A stretch of DNA of 64,000 bases from Propionivibrio hellwigii (lineage in GTDB: Bacteria; Pseudomonadota; Gammaproteobacteria; Burkholderiales; Rhodocyclaceae): assembly GCF_041770905.1 (NCBI RefSeq), contig NZ_JBEUWX010000002.1, forward strand, positions 558,001-622,000, written 5' to 3'. The position numbers were made by a program, and so were the translations under genes. Below, in pieces: positions 45,970-55,129 of this stretch. Below the pieces are notes generated by a model. It had not been told where the DNA came from. It ran no database searches and saw nothing but the letters and a program-made list of their open reading frames with translations. The stretch's first letter is position 1, and each line of letters opens with the position of its first letter.

Positions 45970-46563
45970 ATGAAAATCAGGGGAGTTCTGGCCGGTCTGA
46001 CCGCAGTCTGCGCCGTCTGTCTTGCCGGCTGCACCGGAAAATCCTACGTCGTCCTGCTCGATAACCCGGACGGCACGGCCGGCAAAGTCGTCGTCCAGGG
46101 CAACCAGGGCGAACAGATCATCGACAAAGCAGGGGAAGGCGCGCCGCTCGATGGTTCCGCGCCGCCGGCGCCTGTTACACCACAGCAAATCGCCCATGAC
46201 TTCGGCGCCGCCATGAAGGCACGGCCGGCGCTGCCGCAGCAGTTTTTGCTTTATTTCGAAACCGGCGGATCGGAACCCACGCCGGAGTCAGCCATTGAAC
46301 TGGACAAGATCATCGCCGTCGTCAACCAGCGTCCGGCAGCCGATGTTTCCGTGATCGGGCACACCGATACGCTCGGCAATGCCGCGGTGAATGAAAAACT
46401 GGCGCGCGCGCGCGCCAGCATCGTCGCCGACCTGCTCAAACAAAAAGGGATGAAGGCGCACGCACTGACCGTCGAATCGCACGGCGAAAGCAATCTGTTG
46501 ATCCAAACGCCCGACGAAACAGCCGAACCGCGCAACCGCAGGGTTGAAGTTTCGGTACGTTGA
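45970..46563 (+). CDS. OmpA-domain lipoprotein
   Basis: The 197-residue protein has a lipobox (VCLAGC, Cys at 21) and a C-terminal OmpA-like peptidoglycan-binding domain: FLLYFETGGSEPTPES, VSVIGHTDTLGNAAVNEKLA, ARASIVADLL and PRNRRVEVSVR. It probably anchors the outer membrane to the wall. It is in the same unit as the FecR protein and about 200 bases before the cyclase. Confidence 0.87.
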   Translation: MKIRGVLAGLTAVCAVCLAGCTGKSYVVLLDNPDGTAGKVVVQGNQGEQIIDKAGEGAPLDGSAPPAPVTPQQIAHDFGAAMKARPALPQQFLLYFETGGSEPTPESAIELDKIIAVVNQRPAADVSVIGHTDTLGNAAVNEKLARARASIVADLLKQKGMKAHALTVESHGESNLLIQTPDETAEPRNRRVEVSVR

Positions 46564-46766
46564 ACGCCGGCCGCCCCCGAATAACGGTCTTAGCGCCGCC
46601 GCGCATCCTATCCCACTATCCCACGCATTTCAGGCCGCACACGGTAATCACCTGCCGGCAGGCGGATGCGCGTATCGGTTTCCCTGTCTGGTAAAACGCT
46701 TCACCCCACCGGATTTGCCCGGATTTACGCGGATTTGCTATATTTTTCGACCATGCCCGATGAGCC

Positions 46767-49067
46767 ATGAACGATAAGGCGCTGAAACTCCTCCACGTCA
46801 TTCTGCCCGTACTCGTCGGTCTCATCGGCCTGTTTTTGCTGCTGACCGAGCCGAGCAGCCTGTACAGGCTGCGCAATAACCTGTTCGACCAGTACCAGCG
46901 CAGTTCGCCGCGCGTTTACGAGGCGGCGCCGGTACGTATCATCGACATTGACGAAGCCAGCCTGGAACGCTTTGGGCAATGGCCGTGGCCACGCTCCCGC
47001 CTGGCGCAGATTGTCGATGCGCTCCAGGCCGCAGGCGCCGCGGCGATCGGTTTCGACGTCGTGTTTGCCGAAAGCGACCGGACTTCGCCCCTACCGATGG
47101 CCGACCTCTGGCAAGTCGACGCCTTGATGCGCGAGCGCCTACGCGCGCTGCCTGACCACGATCAGACCTTTGCGCAAAGCCTGGCGCGCGCGCCGACGGT
47201 GCTCGGCTTTGCCCTCGAACGCACGCACCGGAGCGGGCAACTAGCGCTGGAAACGCCGGAAAACCAGCTCATACGCCCATACCGCTACATCAACTCCGGC
47301 GCATCCCCCGCGCCCTGGCTGTCCCGTTTTGAATTCGCCGTCGCCGCCTTGCCTCTCCTGCAACGCGCTGCGCACGGCAATGGGGCGCTGAGTTTTTTGC
47401 CGGATAACGATGGGATCGTCCGGCGCGTTCCCCTAGCGCTCAACCTGTCGGGCGAACCGGTATCGACACTCGCCGCCGAACTGCTGCGCGTCGGGCAAAA
47501 CACCAGGAACATCTATTTCAGAACCGATGAACATGCCGGCATTAGCGAGATCCGCATCGGCGATTTGACGATTCCCACCGACGCGCATGGCGAATTCTGG
47601 GTGCATTACACACAGCCCGTTCCGGCACGCTATATCCCGGCCTGGAAAGTGTTGACGGGGGACGCGCCAGCCGAAGAACTCTCCGGCGCGCTGACGCTGA
47701 TCGGCACTTCGGCGCAAGGCCTGCTCGACCTGCGCTTCAGCGCCCTGGGCCGCATTATTCCCGGCGTCGAGATCCACGCCCAGGCGCTGGAACAGATCCT
47801 CACAGGGCATTTCCTCGTTCGCCCCTCATGGGCGCTCGGGCTGGAAGCCGTCATACTGCTAGCAGCCGTCGCGCTCGTCAGCCTCCTCGCCCTGCGCTGC
47901 CGCGCCTTGCTGGCTGCCAGCGCCAGCGCGCTGATTCTGGCCGGCATCCTCGGCGGCGGCTGGCTGGCTTTTCGCACATACGGGCTGCTGTTCAACACCG
48001 TCACGCCGGCGCTGTCCGTCGTTCTGGCCTTCATCGCCGGCAGCTTGATTCACGCTTTTGTCAGCGAACGCGAACAGCGCTGGCTGAAAACCGCCTTTGC
48101 GCGCTACGTCTCACCGAACCGCGTCACTTACCTCATCAATCACCGTGAATCAATGGCGCTGGGCGGCAGCAAGCGCGAATGCAGCTTCGTATTCACCGAC
48201 CTCGAAGGTTTTACCGGCCTGATGGAAAACACCGAGCCGACCGTCGCCGTCCAGTTTCTCAACGGCTACCTGGACGAGATGATCGCCATCGCCTTCCGTT
48301 ACGAAGGCACGCTCGACCGCATTGTCGGCGATGCCGTGGCAATCATGTTTTCCGCGCCGCTGCCGCAGGCCGACCATCGCCATCGTGCACTGGCCTGCGC
48401 GATGGAAATGGACGATTTTGCCTGCCGCTACGAAAAGCACCTGCGCGCAAAAGGAATCGCCTGGGGCAAAACGCGCATCGGCATCCACACCGGCGACGTC
48501 GTCGTCGGCAACTTCGGCGGCAAAACCATGTTCGACTACCGGGCGCTCGGCGACCCGGTATCAACGGCATCGCGCCTGGAGGGCGCCAATAAATACCTCG
48601 GCACCAACCTCTGCCTCTCAGCCGCCGCGCTGCCCAATAGCGGCAAGGACTCCAGCCATGCAGCGCCGATCTGCGACATCCGCCCCATCGGCAGGCTGCT
48701 ACTGAAGGGCAAAACGCAGTCCCTACAGGTTTACGAACCCATCGCCGCCTTCCGCGCCACCGGTTATGCACCGCTGGCCGACTACTGCGCCGCCTACGCC
48801 CTGATGGTCGATTCCGCAACGGATGAGGCCACCGATAGCGATCGCGGAACAGCGGACAATATGACGCCTTACCCCGCAAGCACAACGGCGCTCGCCCATG
48901 AACCGCAGGAAACGCACGCATCGCATGAGGCGTCACATGACTCGCCGGCCTTGCAGGCTTTCCGGCAGCTGGCCGAACGCTTTCCGGACGACCCGCTGGT
49001 GGCGCTACACTTCAACCGCCTGCAACATGGCGCATGCGGCGCGCTGATCGTCCTGGACGCAAAGTAA
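46767..49067 (+). CDS. CHASE2-domain adenylate/guanylate cyclase
   Basis: The 766-residue membrane protein has an N-terminal helix (VILPVLVGLIGLFLLL), a periplasmic CHASE2 sensor (about 30-330; PVRIIDIDEASLERFGQWPWPR is its opening), three further helices (345-425), and a class III cyclase domain (450-650): FTDLEGFTGLMENTEP and GDAVAIMFSAPLPQ carry the metal-binding Asp residues, and IGIHTGDVVVGNFGG and RALGDPVSTASRLEG follow. The C-terminal 100 residues are low-complexity and end in a short helical pair. Together with the FecR and OmpA genes it suggests an envelope-sensing cAMP module. Confidence 0.9.
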   Translation: MNDKALKLLHVILPVLVGLIGLFLLLTEPSSLYRLRNNLFDQYQRSSPRVYEAAPVRIIDIDEASLERFGQWPWPRSRLAQIVDALQAAGAAAIGFDVVFAESDRTSPLPMADLWQVDALMRERLRALPDHDQTFAQSLARAPTVLGFALERTHRSGQLALETPENQLIRPYRYINSGASPAPWLSRFEFAVAALPLLQRAAHGNGALSFLPDNDGIVRRVPLALNLSGEPVSTLAAELLRVGQNTRNIYFRTDEHAGISEIRIGDLTIPTDAHGEFWVHYTQPVPARYIPAWKVLTGDAPAEELSGALTLIGTSAQGLLDLRFSALGRIIPGVEIHAQALEQILTGHFLVRPSWALGLEAVILLAAVALVSLLALRCRALLAASASALILAGILGGGWLAFRTYGLLFNTVTPALSVVLAFIAGSLIHAFVSEREQRWLKTAFARYVSPNRVTYLINHRESMALGGSKRECSFVFTDLEGFTGLMENTEPTVAVQFLNGYLDEMIAIAFRYEGTLDRIVGDAVAIMFSAPLPQADHRHRALACAMEMDDFACRYEKHLRAKGIAWGKTRIGIHTGDVVVGNFGGKTMFDYRALGDPVSTASRLEGANKYLGTNLCLSAAALPNSGKDSSHAAPICDIRPIGRLLLKGKTQSLQVYEPIAAFRATGYAPLADYCAAYALMVDSATDEATDSDRGTADNMTPYPASTTALAHEPQETHASHEASHDSPALQAFRQLAERFPDDPLVALHFNRLQHGACGALIVLDAK

Positions 49068-49089
49068 CCCGGCATTCATCACTACCAAT

Positions 49090-49215
49090 AGAAGGCGCCC
49101 TGAAGCCCGCGTATTTAGGGCATCTCCGGACGCCCTGCCCGCCAGCCCTTTATTTATAAGGGTTTCAGAGGTGCCCGCCCGAAAACGCCCTATCCATAAG
49201 GGGTTACGGCATATC
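49090..49215. repeat. Array of 39-nt palindromic repeat units (locus 5a)
   Basis: Three units: GCCCGCGTATTTAGGGCATCTCCGG, GCCCTTTATTTATAAGGGTTTC and GCCCTATCCATAAGGGGTTACGG, spaced about 40 bases. Confidence 0.78.
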
Positions 49216-49364
49216 TCTTTGCGTATTCGATCACTACGAAGCACTTAAAACCCCCCTTAGGCTCAGCGCAACGGCATCAAAAGAAGCCTTGCGGGCGGAG
49301 TCAGCGCCTACAGTCAAACAATTCTTTCAATCCTTGTTTTCAGGTTCTGCCGAGAGACTGCCCG

Positions 49365-49542
49365 CTAGCCCGCGTATTTAGGGCTTCTCCGAGGGGTATG
49401 CTCTGGACCCCGCGTAAACAGGGCGTCTCCAGACACCCTGCCCTGAAACGCTTTATTCATGCGGGTTTCAGGGGTGGCTGCCGGAAATCTCTATCCACGC
49501 GGAATTCCGGGCGCCTGCCCGGAATTCTTTTATCCACGCGGT
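49365..49542. repeat. Array of 39-nt palindromic repeat units (locus 5b)
   Basis: Four or five units: GCCCGCGTATTTAGGGCTTCTCCG, CCCCGCGTAAACAGGGCGTCTCC, CGCTTTATTCATGCGGGTTTC, CTCTATCCACGCGGAATTCCGG and TTTTATCCACGCGG. The array runs right up to the BCCT stop codon. The 150 bases between 5a and 5b show no gene. Confidence 0.78.
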
Positions 49543-51057
49543 TTACTGCACCAGTGTGCGCATCTTGCGCCGCCATTCGCGCTGCTGACGCTGCTCGTCC
49601 TTCCAGTCGCGCCGGACGGCGCGCAGCAATGCCAGCGCCATGAGCGAGAGCACCAAGGCAAAGGGCAGCGCAAAAACGATCACCGCCGTCTGCACCGCTT
49701 TCAACCCCCCCGCCATCATCAGCGCCAGAGCAATCCCGGAAACCAGAATCCCCCAAAGAATCTTGCTGCGGTTGGGCGGAGCGGGATTCCCGTTCTGGCT
49801 CATGGTCGCCAGCACCAAGGTCGCCGAATCGCCAGAGGTCACGAAAAAAATCACGACCAGCAACGTGGCAACCACCGAAGTCACGGCGCTCAGCGGCAGC
49901 CGGTTAAGCACCTCGAACAAAGCCAGCGAGGAATCTTTGGTCGCCACATAGGTCAGCTGCGCGCCCTGGAAAATCTGCATATTCAGCGCCGTGCCGCCGA
50001 ATACCGAAAACCAGATGAACCCTACCAGCGTCGGCACAATCACGACGCCAAATAGAAATTCGCGGATGGTGCGCCCTTTAGAAATGCGCGCGATAAACAG
50101 GCCGACAAACGGCGACCATGAAATCCACCACGCCCAGTAAAAAATCGTCCAGCCGCCGATCCAGTCCGAGTCGCGAAAAGGCGTCAGGCGCAAACTCATG
50201 CGCACGACTTCCGAAAGATAGCTACCCAGCGTGTTGGAGAACGTATCGAGAATCGCCACTGTCGGCCCCAGAAAAAATACCGCCATCGCCAATAATATGG
50301 CGGCCAGCAGATTGGCCTGCGACAGCCATTTGATGCCGCGCTCCACGCCGCTGACGGCCGAGGTCATGAAGAGCAGCGTCACCACCAGAATGATGCCGGC
50401 CTGCCAGACATTCCCCATCGGCATACCGAAAACGCTGTGCAAACCGCTATTAATCTGCGCCGCACCGATGCCGAGCGAGGCAGCGACGCCAAAAGCCGTC
50501 GCCACGACGGCCATCACATTGAATACGGGAGAAAGCCGGCGCACCCAAGGCCACGGCAAAGTTTCAGTCGCTGAGCTAATCAGCGCGACGCTCCCGCGGC
50601 GGAAATGAAAATAGGCAATCGACAGCGCGACGATGCCGTAGATTGCCCACGGATGCAGCCCCCAATGGAAAAAGGCATAACGCATGGCCGTATTGGCGGC
50701 TTCCGGCGTATGCGGCGCGACGCCGGGCGGCGGCACGGTGAAATGGGAAAGCGGCTCGGCGACGCCCCAATAGACCAGGCCGATGCCCATGCCGGCGGCG
50801 AAAAGCATGGCAAACCAGGACGACAGCGAAAACTCCGGCTCGTCGTCATCTGTACCCAGCTTGAGATCGCCATACCGGCTCACGGCCAGCATCAAAGCCA
50901 AGACCACCAGCCCCAGCACCACCCACAGATAAAACCAGCCGAAATTGCGCGTTGCCACTGCCAGCATCGTATTGAAGCAACTCCCCAGCGTCGCGGGAGA
51001 AACCAATCCCCACAAAACGACCAAGGCAATCAGCCCGGCTGAAATCCGCGTTTGCAT
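49543..51057 (-). CDS. BCCT-family (betaine/carnitine/choline) transporter
   Basis: The 504-residue permease has twelve membrane helices and the BCCT hallmarks: GIGLVYWGVAEPLSHF, the tryptophan-rich substrate motif FYWAWWISWSPFVGLFIARI, and VTSGDSATLVLATM. The glycine pattern AAGMGIGLVYWG is typical of sodium- or proton-coupled osmolyte uptake. AAAGGAG eight bases upstream supports ATG 51057. No betaine-metabolism gene is next to it. Confidence 0.93.
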   Translation of the reverse strand: MQTRISAGLIALVVLWGLVSPATLGSCFNTMLAVATRNFGWFYLWVVLGLVVLALMLAVSRYGDLKLGTDDDEPEFSLSSWFAMLFAAGMGIGLVYWGVAEPLSHFTVPPPGVAPHTPEAANTAMRYAFFHWGLHPWAIYGIVALSIAYFHFRRGSVALISSATETLPWPWVRRLSPVFNVMAVVATAFGVAASLGIGAAQINSGLHSVFGMPMGNVWQAGIILVVTLLFMTSAVSGVERGIKWLSQANLLAAILLAMAVFFLGPTVAILDTFSNTLGSYLSEVVRMSLRLTPFRDSDWIGGWTIFYWAWWISWSPFVGLFIARISKGRTIREFLFGVVIVPTLVGFIWFSVFGGTALNMQIFQGAQLTYVATKDSSLALFEVLNRLPLSAVTSVVATLLVVIFFVTSGDSATLVLATMSQNGNPAPPNRSKILWGILVSGIALALMMAGGLKAVQTAVIVFALPFALVLSLMALALLRAVRRDWKDEQRQQREWRRKMRTLVQ

Positions 51058-51889
51058 GGGAAAACTCCTTTCTTTATCGTTATTACGCCATTCCGGCATC
51101 TGCCGCAGCGCACGCCCAAAAGGACAAAAAACGGCGCGCGCAACACAGCCCAAAAATACTGACGGACAAGCACAGGCCTCCGCCCCGCTGTGCCCGCCGC
51201 GGTTGGCACACACGCGAACCGCCTCACCACCGCATACCTGCCGGCATGCCAAAAACACACGACACCGGCCGGACAAGCGGTGAAAAATCGGGCCGGCATA
51301 AAAACAAACCGAGCCGGCCAAAATGCGTACAAGCAACGTGCCGCGCCAGAAAGACGCACGCCGGAAAGCGCCTTAATAAGACACTAAGACACACCGGCTG
51401 CGCCTTGGGCCGGCTCCACCTTGGCACATCTGGGCAGCACATGCCTTCCGCGATTATTAAAACGCCCGAACAAAGCGCCCGAACAGCAAAATTCCGTATC
51501 GCGCTTGCCGACGGCACAAACTGATTTCGCAACATGCCTGTACGGAAAATCCGGCTTATTAGTCTAACATAATTGCAAACCATTGATTATTATAGTAATT
51601 GTTTTTAGGAATCACGCTCCGCGGTTCCTCCACGGCTTCTTGGAAAGACAGAACACCGCCGATCAGCCGCCACCCGCTTCGACCAGCTTCTTCTACTGCA
51701 CCGCCTAATCCAACGCCCGGCCGACCCCCCGGCAGCGCCTGCCCCGACCGAATCCCCCCAACCCCCCGACGCCCAATAACACACCCAATTGTTTTCCGGA
51801 CACGGCGGCACGGCAAAGCGCCGCGATACCGCTGGCCGTGCGGGAAGGAAACACGCCAGCTGAATCACCGCCACTGCAAACCACGGTTC
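51058..51889. other. Non-coding stretch upstream of BCCT gene
   Basis: Over 800 bases without a credible gene. 51070-51540 is GC-rich; 51540-51610 is an AT-rich island and a possible promoter; 51610-51890 has only shadow ORFs of low-complexity Pro/Arg composition. It may contain decayed DNA. Confidence 0.45.
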
Positions 51890-52200
51890 AGCAATACCGC
51901 CGCAGAAAAAGCAGAGGGCGAAGCATCGTCGGCTGAATTTCCGCCGACAGCCGCAGACTCACGACAACCCCGCCACAATATCCGCCACAACGCCTGCCCT
52001 GAACCCCGCGTAAAACGGGCATTTCCGGAAGGGCTGCCCGCTAGCCCAGTGTTTACGGGCGTTTCCGGCAACCCACAGCTGAAACGCCCATTCCACGAGG
52101 GTTTCCGGCCTGCCTATCCGCCAGCCCACTGTTTACGAGGGTTTCCGGGCAACCTACCCGCAAACGCCCTATTGACGCGGGCTTGCGGGCAGCCGATTTA
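51890..52200. repeat. GC-rich module with 39-nt palindromic units (module 1)
   Basis: It begins with a segment (CCGCAGACTCACGACAACC) found again near 54715, then has five units: CCCCGCGTAAAACGGGCATTTCCGG, GCCCAGTGTTTACGGGCGTTTCCGG, GCCCATTCCACGAGGGTTTCCGG, GCCCACTGTTTACGAGGGTTTCCGG and GCCCTATTGACGCGGGCTTGCGG. The whole is a close relative of the modules at 54063-54920. Confidence 0.85.
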
Positions 52201-52862
52201 GATAACCAGGCGTTACATCCAGAATGCGCAGGCAGTAAATCGGCAGTGCTGCTACAAAAAATGAGTAGTGCCCTTCCCAGACAGTCGCCCGTGCATCACC
52301 GGCGCGACACTGCATCTTTCCACAATTTGCATTAAAACCCATTGACAACTGAATAAAGCAGGGCTAGCTTGCCCGCATTGTTCATTAGTTTACATGACGG
52401 CCGCTCTTCTTGGCTTCTTCTTGAATGGAGAAAACTGCATGAACAAGATTTCCCCACCCGCTTACGGCGCCTCGTTTCCGCTCGCAATGCCTGACTCTCA
52501 AGGCACTTCGCCCAAGGAGATGCTGCATGGTCCATTGCCACATCGTCGTTGATGAGCATTCCAAGCGCTCAAACGACATTCCGGGCAAAACTCAGCCCCC
52601 GTTCTCTATTTCTTCGTTGTTATATCGTGAGGCTTGGGTATTTCCTCAGCAGGAATATTACCAACCCCATTTATTACCCCCCTTTACCAAATTATTTAAA
52701 AAGTTTTATCAAATCCCTTAAGGGAATCCACCATACGTTCTCGTGTATTTATCCAAACCTGAATTATTACGAGGCAATTAAATCAATTTAAATACTATTT
52801 AAAATACCCATATAAAAGCCCACCCGCCAATAATACTAAGATACTAAGATGCCATAGATCCC
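52201..52862. other. Module-1 leader and AT-rich region before orphan genes
   Basis: From 52199 the GATTTAGATAACC...ACATCCAGAA segment, and at 52342 TTGACAACTG, are both repeated at 54920-55112. After 52600 the DNA becomes strongly AT-rich. A 37-codon ORF at 52439 (MNKISPPAYGASF...) and overlapping ORFs at 52527 and 52549 have no strong coding support. Confidence 0.5.
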
Positions 52863-53258
52863 ATGAATATTGAAGAAGACAATATAAAAGCGACTATTGA
52901 TGCATCCAATAAGTGTACCGAGCGTTACATAATAATTACATCAATAGTGATGTTCATTTATGGTCTTCTGCTCCCCCAGGGCTGGGAAACCAAATTTGGT
53001 TATTTGGCAGAGCCGATTATCTTGATGCGAAAATACATTGTAGTAATTGAAAACTTGGCTCAAGCATCAACTATTCCGGAGCTTGTTCGCGGGTTTCTCG
53101 GCATGAGTGTTATTGTCTCAATAATACTTAGCATATTCATGATTATATATGGCGCTCCTGCGGAGAGAATTAAAAATGCTTTTTATAAAAAGAATTGGAG
53201 GGAAAGAATAGAAAATTTTTTTATGGGATACCTGGCATTTCCTTTTGTTTTTTTATGA
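52863..53258 (+). CDS. AT-rich orphan membrane protein, 5' part
   Basis: The 131-residue product has helices at about 20-40 (YIIITSIVMFIYGLLLP), 80-100 (GFLGMSVIVSIILSIFMIIY) and the start of another at the end (MGYLAFPFVFL). No family is recognised. Base composition is far more AT-rich than the flanks, which suggests transfer. It stops at 53256 directly after a T TTT TTA heptamer; the -1 frame from there continues in the next ORF with membrane-protein character. Confidence 0.6.
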   Translation: MNIEEDNIKATIDASNKCTERYIIITSIVMFIYGLLLPQGWETKFGYLAEPIILMRKYIVVIENLAQASTIPELVRGFLGMSVIVSIILSIFMIIYGAPAERIKNAFYKKNWRERIENFFMGYLAFPFVFL

Positions 53259-53482
53259 TGTCATGGCTTATTTATAAATTTTCATTTGATTGGGAGCTCA
53301 ATGAGTCGCCATGCAACTGGGGCTGTCATGTTATGAATGCGATGCTTACAAGTCGCTATTGGCTGGCTTTTTGTGGCGCTATTTTAACTAGCGGAATAGG
53401 AATTTATATATTTTTTCTATTTGCACTTTGTTTTGGCCCGTTAATTCTCTTTATTAAGTGGGCTTTGAAATGGAAAAAATAG
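53195..53482 (+). CDS. AT-rich orphan membrane protein, 3' part (-1 frame)
   Basis: From 53255 this frame reads MMSWLIYKFSFDWELNESPC, then two more helices (YWLAFCGAILTSGIGIYIFFL; ALCFGPLILFIKWALKWKK). It completes the helix begun in the upstream frame, so both ORFs probably form one protein of about 206 residues, made by -1 frameshifting or broken by loss of one T. A separate start at 53195 is less likely. No family is recognised. Confidence 0.5.
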   Translation: MEGKNRKFFYGIPGISFCFFMMSWLIYKFSFDWELNESPCNWGCHVMNAMLTSRYWLAFCGAILTSGIGIYIFFLFALCFGPLILFIKWALKWKK

Positions 53483-53611
53483 CTGCGCATGATTTTATAA
53501 ATACTATTTATAAGCACTTCAGCATGTTGGTAGGTATATAAGAAAAGACTGGTTTGCTATTGTTAGATTGCTTCTTGTTTTTATACTTATTTAAATAGTT
53601 AAATAAATCCA

Positions 53612-53875
53612 ATGAATTTTATTTTGCTAAAAATTGGAAATGGGTTGTTAATTTTAGGTATATGTATCTTTATAGGTGGCGGCGGCCTCCCTCCAAAAGG
53701 AATAAATTCATATTTAAAACTACTGAAAGAATACCATATTTTAAAAAAAGAAAATGGCAATCTAACATTAGAACATAAGAGTGCTTACCATACATATTGT
53801 TGTTATAAAGCTGGAATTTATATCGCATTGATTGGGGTATTTATTTGTATTGCTTCTTTAGTCTTTGGCGAATAG
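53612..53875 (+). CDS. Small AT-rich orphan membrane protein
   Basis: The 87-residue product has two hydrophobic segments (ILLKIGNGLLILGICIFIGG; AGIYIALIGVFICIASLVFG) around a charged loop (LKLLKEYHILKKENGNLTLE). There is no recognised family and only a weak RBS. It shares AT-rich composition with the neighbours and could be an accessory or immunity-type protein; that is a guess. Confidence 0.5.
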   Translation: MNFILLKIGNGLLILGICIFIGGGGLPPKGINSYLKLLKEYHILKKENGNLTLEHKSAYHTYCCYKAGIYIALIGVFICIASLVFGE

Positions 53876-53929
53876 CGATGCCTGTAACGGATAAAAGGGA
53901 AGCCGTAGCAGAAGCCGCATCGCAGAAGA

Positions 53930-54062
53930 CCAACCTGCCCGCTAGCCCAGTGTTTACGGGCATTTCCAGCCAGCCTACCCGCAAACGCCCTATTGACGCG
54001 GGATTGCGGCCGACTACCGGCACAGAGCTACGACAACCCACACACAGTACCCGCCACACGCC
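53930..54062. repeat. GC-rich module fragment with palindromic units
   Basis: Units GCCCAGTGTTTACGGGCATTTCC and GCCCTATTGACGCGGGATTGCGG start right after the orphan gene, followed by the CGACAACCC...ACACGCC segment that precedes each full module. Confidence 0.7.
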
Positions 54063-54764
54063 TGCCCTGAACCCCGCGTAAAACGGGCATCTCCGGAGCG
54101 CCTGCCCGCTAGCCCACTGTTTACGGGCGTTTCCGGCCACCCCTGGCTGAAACGCCCATTCCACGCGGGATTGCGGCCAACGTTCATTCCACGGCTTTGC
54201 CCGTTTTAGTGCGTGCTGCGCCCATTTTTTCGCACTGGCGCGGCGGCTGGAGCAACGCACAGCGTTGCAAGCCACCAGGAAAAGCGCCGCTCACGAGATA
54301 GCACGAGGAGAATAAGGAAAGGAAAACATCAGCCGGCTGACTCACCACCGGTAACGTCCAGAAACCGCCGCAGACCCGCCACAACACCACCACAGACCTA
54401 CGACACCCCGCCACACACCTGCCCTGAACCCCGCGTAAAACGGGCTTCTCCGGAGCACCTGCCCGCTAGCCCACTGTTTACGGGCATTTCCGGCCACGCC
54501 TGGCTGAAACGCCCATTCCACGCGGGATTGCGGCCAACGTTCATTCCACGGTTTGCGCCCGTTTCAGCGCGTGCTGTGCCCATTTTTTATCGCACCGGCG
54601 CGGCGGCTGGAGCAACACACAGCGTTGCAAGCCCCCAGTCAAAGCGCCGCTCACGAGATAGCACGAGGAGAATAAGGAGGGTGAAGTATCGCCGGCTGAA
54701 TCCCGCCGCCGGCAGCCGCAGACTGACGGCAACACCTGCCACAACACCGCCACAGTATCCGCCC
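54063..54764. repeat. Tandem duplication of a ~357-base GC-rich module
   Basis: Copy A (54063-54419) and copy B (54420-54764) align with few mismatches and small indels over their first 255-259 bases: palindromic array, then TTCATTCCACGG...GCGGCGGCTGGAGCAAC, then GCTCACGAGATAGCACGAGG. The last 90-100 bases of each copy are more diverged. ORFs across it are translations of the repeat and not genes. Confidence 0.85.
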
Positions 54765-54920
54765 CGAACCCCGCGTAAAATGGGCTTCTCCGGAGCGCCT
54801 TCCCGCCAGCCCACTGTTTACGCGGGTTTCCGGACGCCCTTGGCTGAAACGCCCATTCCACGCGGGTTTCCGGGCAGCCTATCCGCAAACGCCCTATTGA
54901 CGCGGGCTTGCGGCCGGTTG
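54765..54920. repeat. Third module array preceding the orphan-gene leader
   Basis: Four units: CCCCGCGTAAAATGGGCTTCTCCGG, GCCCACTGTTTACGCGGGTTTCCGG, GCCCATTCCACGCGGGTTTCCGG and GCCCTATTGACGCGGGCTTGCGG, in the same order as module 1 at 51990-52200. The GATTTAGATAACC leader follows. Confidence 0.82.
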
Positions 54921-55007
54921 ATTTAGATAACCGAGCGTCACATCCAGAACACGCAGACAGCAACTCAGCGACGCGACCGCAGGAAACGCGCAGTGCCTTT
55001 TGTGGCC

Positions 55008-55049
55008 GGTGGCTGGTGGCTGGTGGCTGGTGGCTGGCGGCTGGCGGCC
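55008..55049. repeat. Heptanucleotide tandem repeat (GGTGGCT)n
   Basis: Four perfect GGTGGCT units are followed by two variants (GGCGGCT, GGCGGCC), 42 bases in all. It lies about 55 bases upstream of the TTGACAACTG motif and 80 bases upstream of the orphan gene. Confidence 0.9.
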
Positions 55050-55129
55050 AATGCACCACCGGCTCGCTGCAACCTTTTTCAACATTATCTATTTTAGATC
55101 TCTTGACAACTGTGTAGCACGAGACTAGG

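Noticed and set aside
51599..52201. Repeat protein with 13-residue units (SPVFTG, LTRACG patterns)
   Set aside because: The 39-nt DNA period is a multiple of three, so open frames arise across the arrays in several frames and both strands. No RBS or codon signature supports translation.
51990..54920. Integron cassette array with attC sites between small orphan genes
   Set aside because: Repeats lack GTTRRRY-type core sites and the attC fold, and no integrase is in the window.
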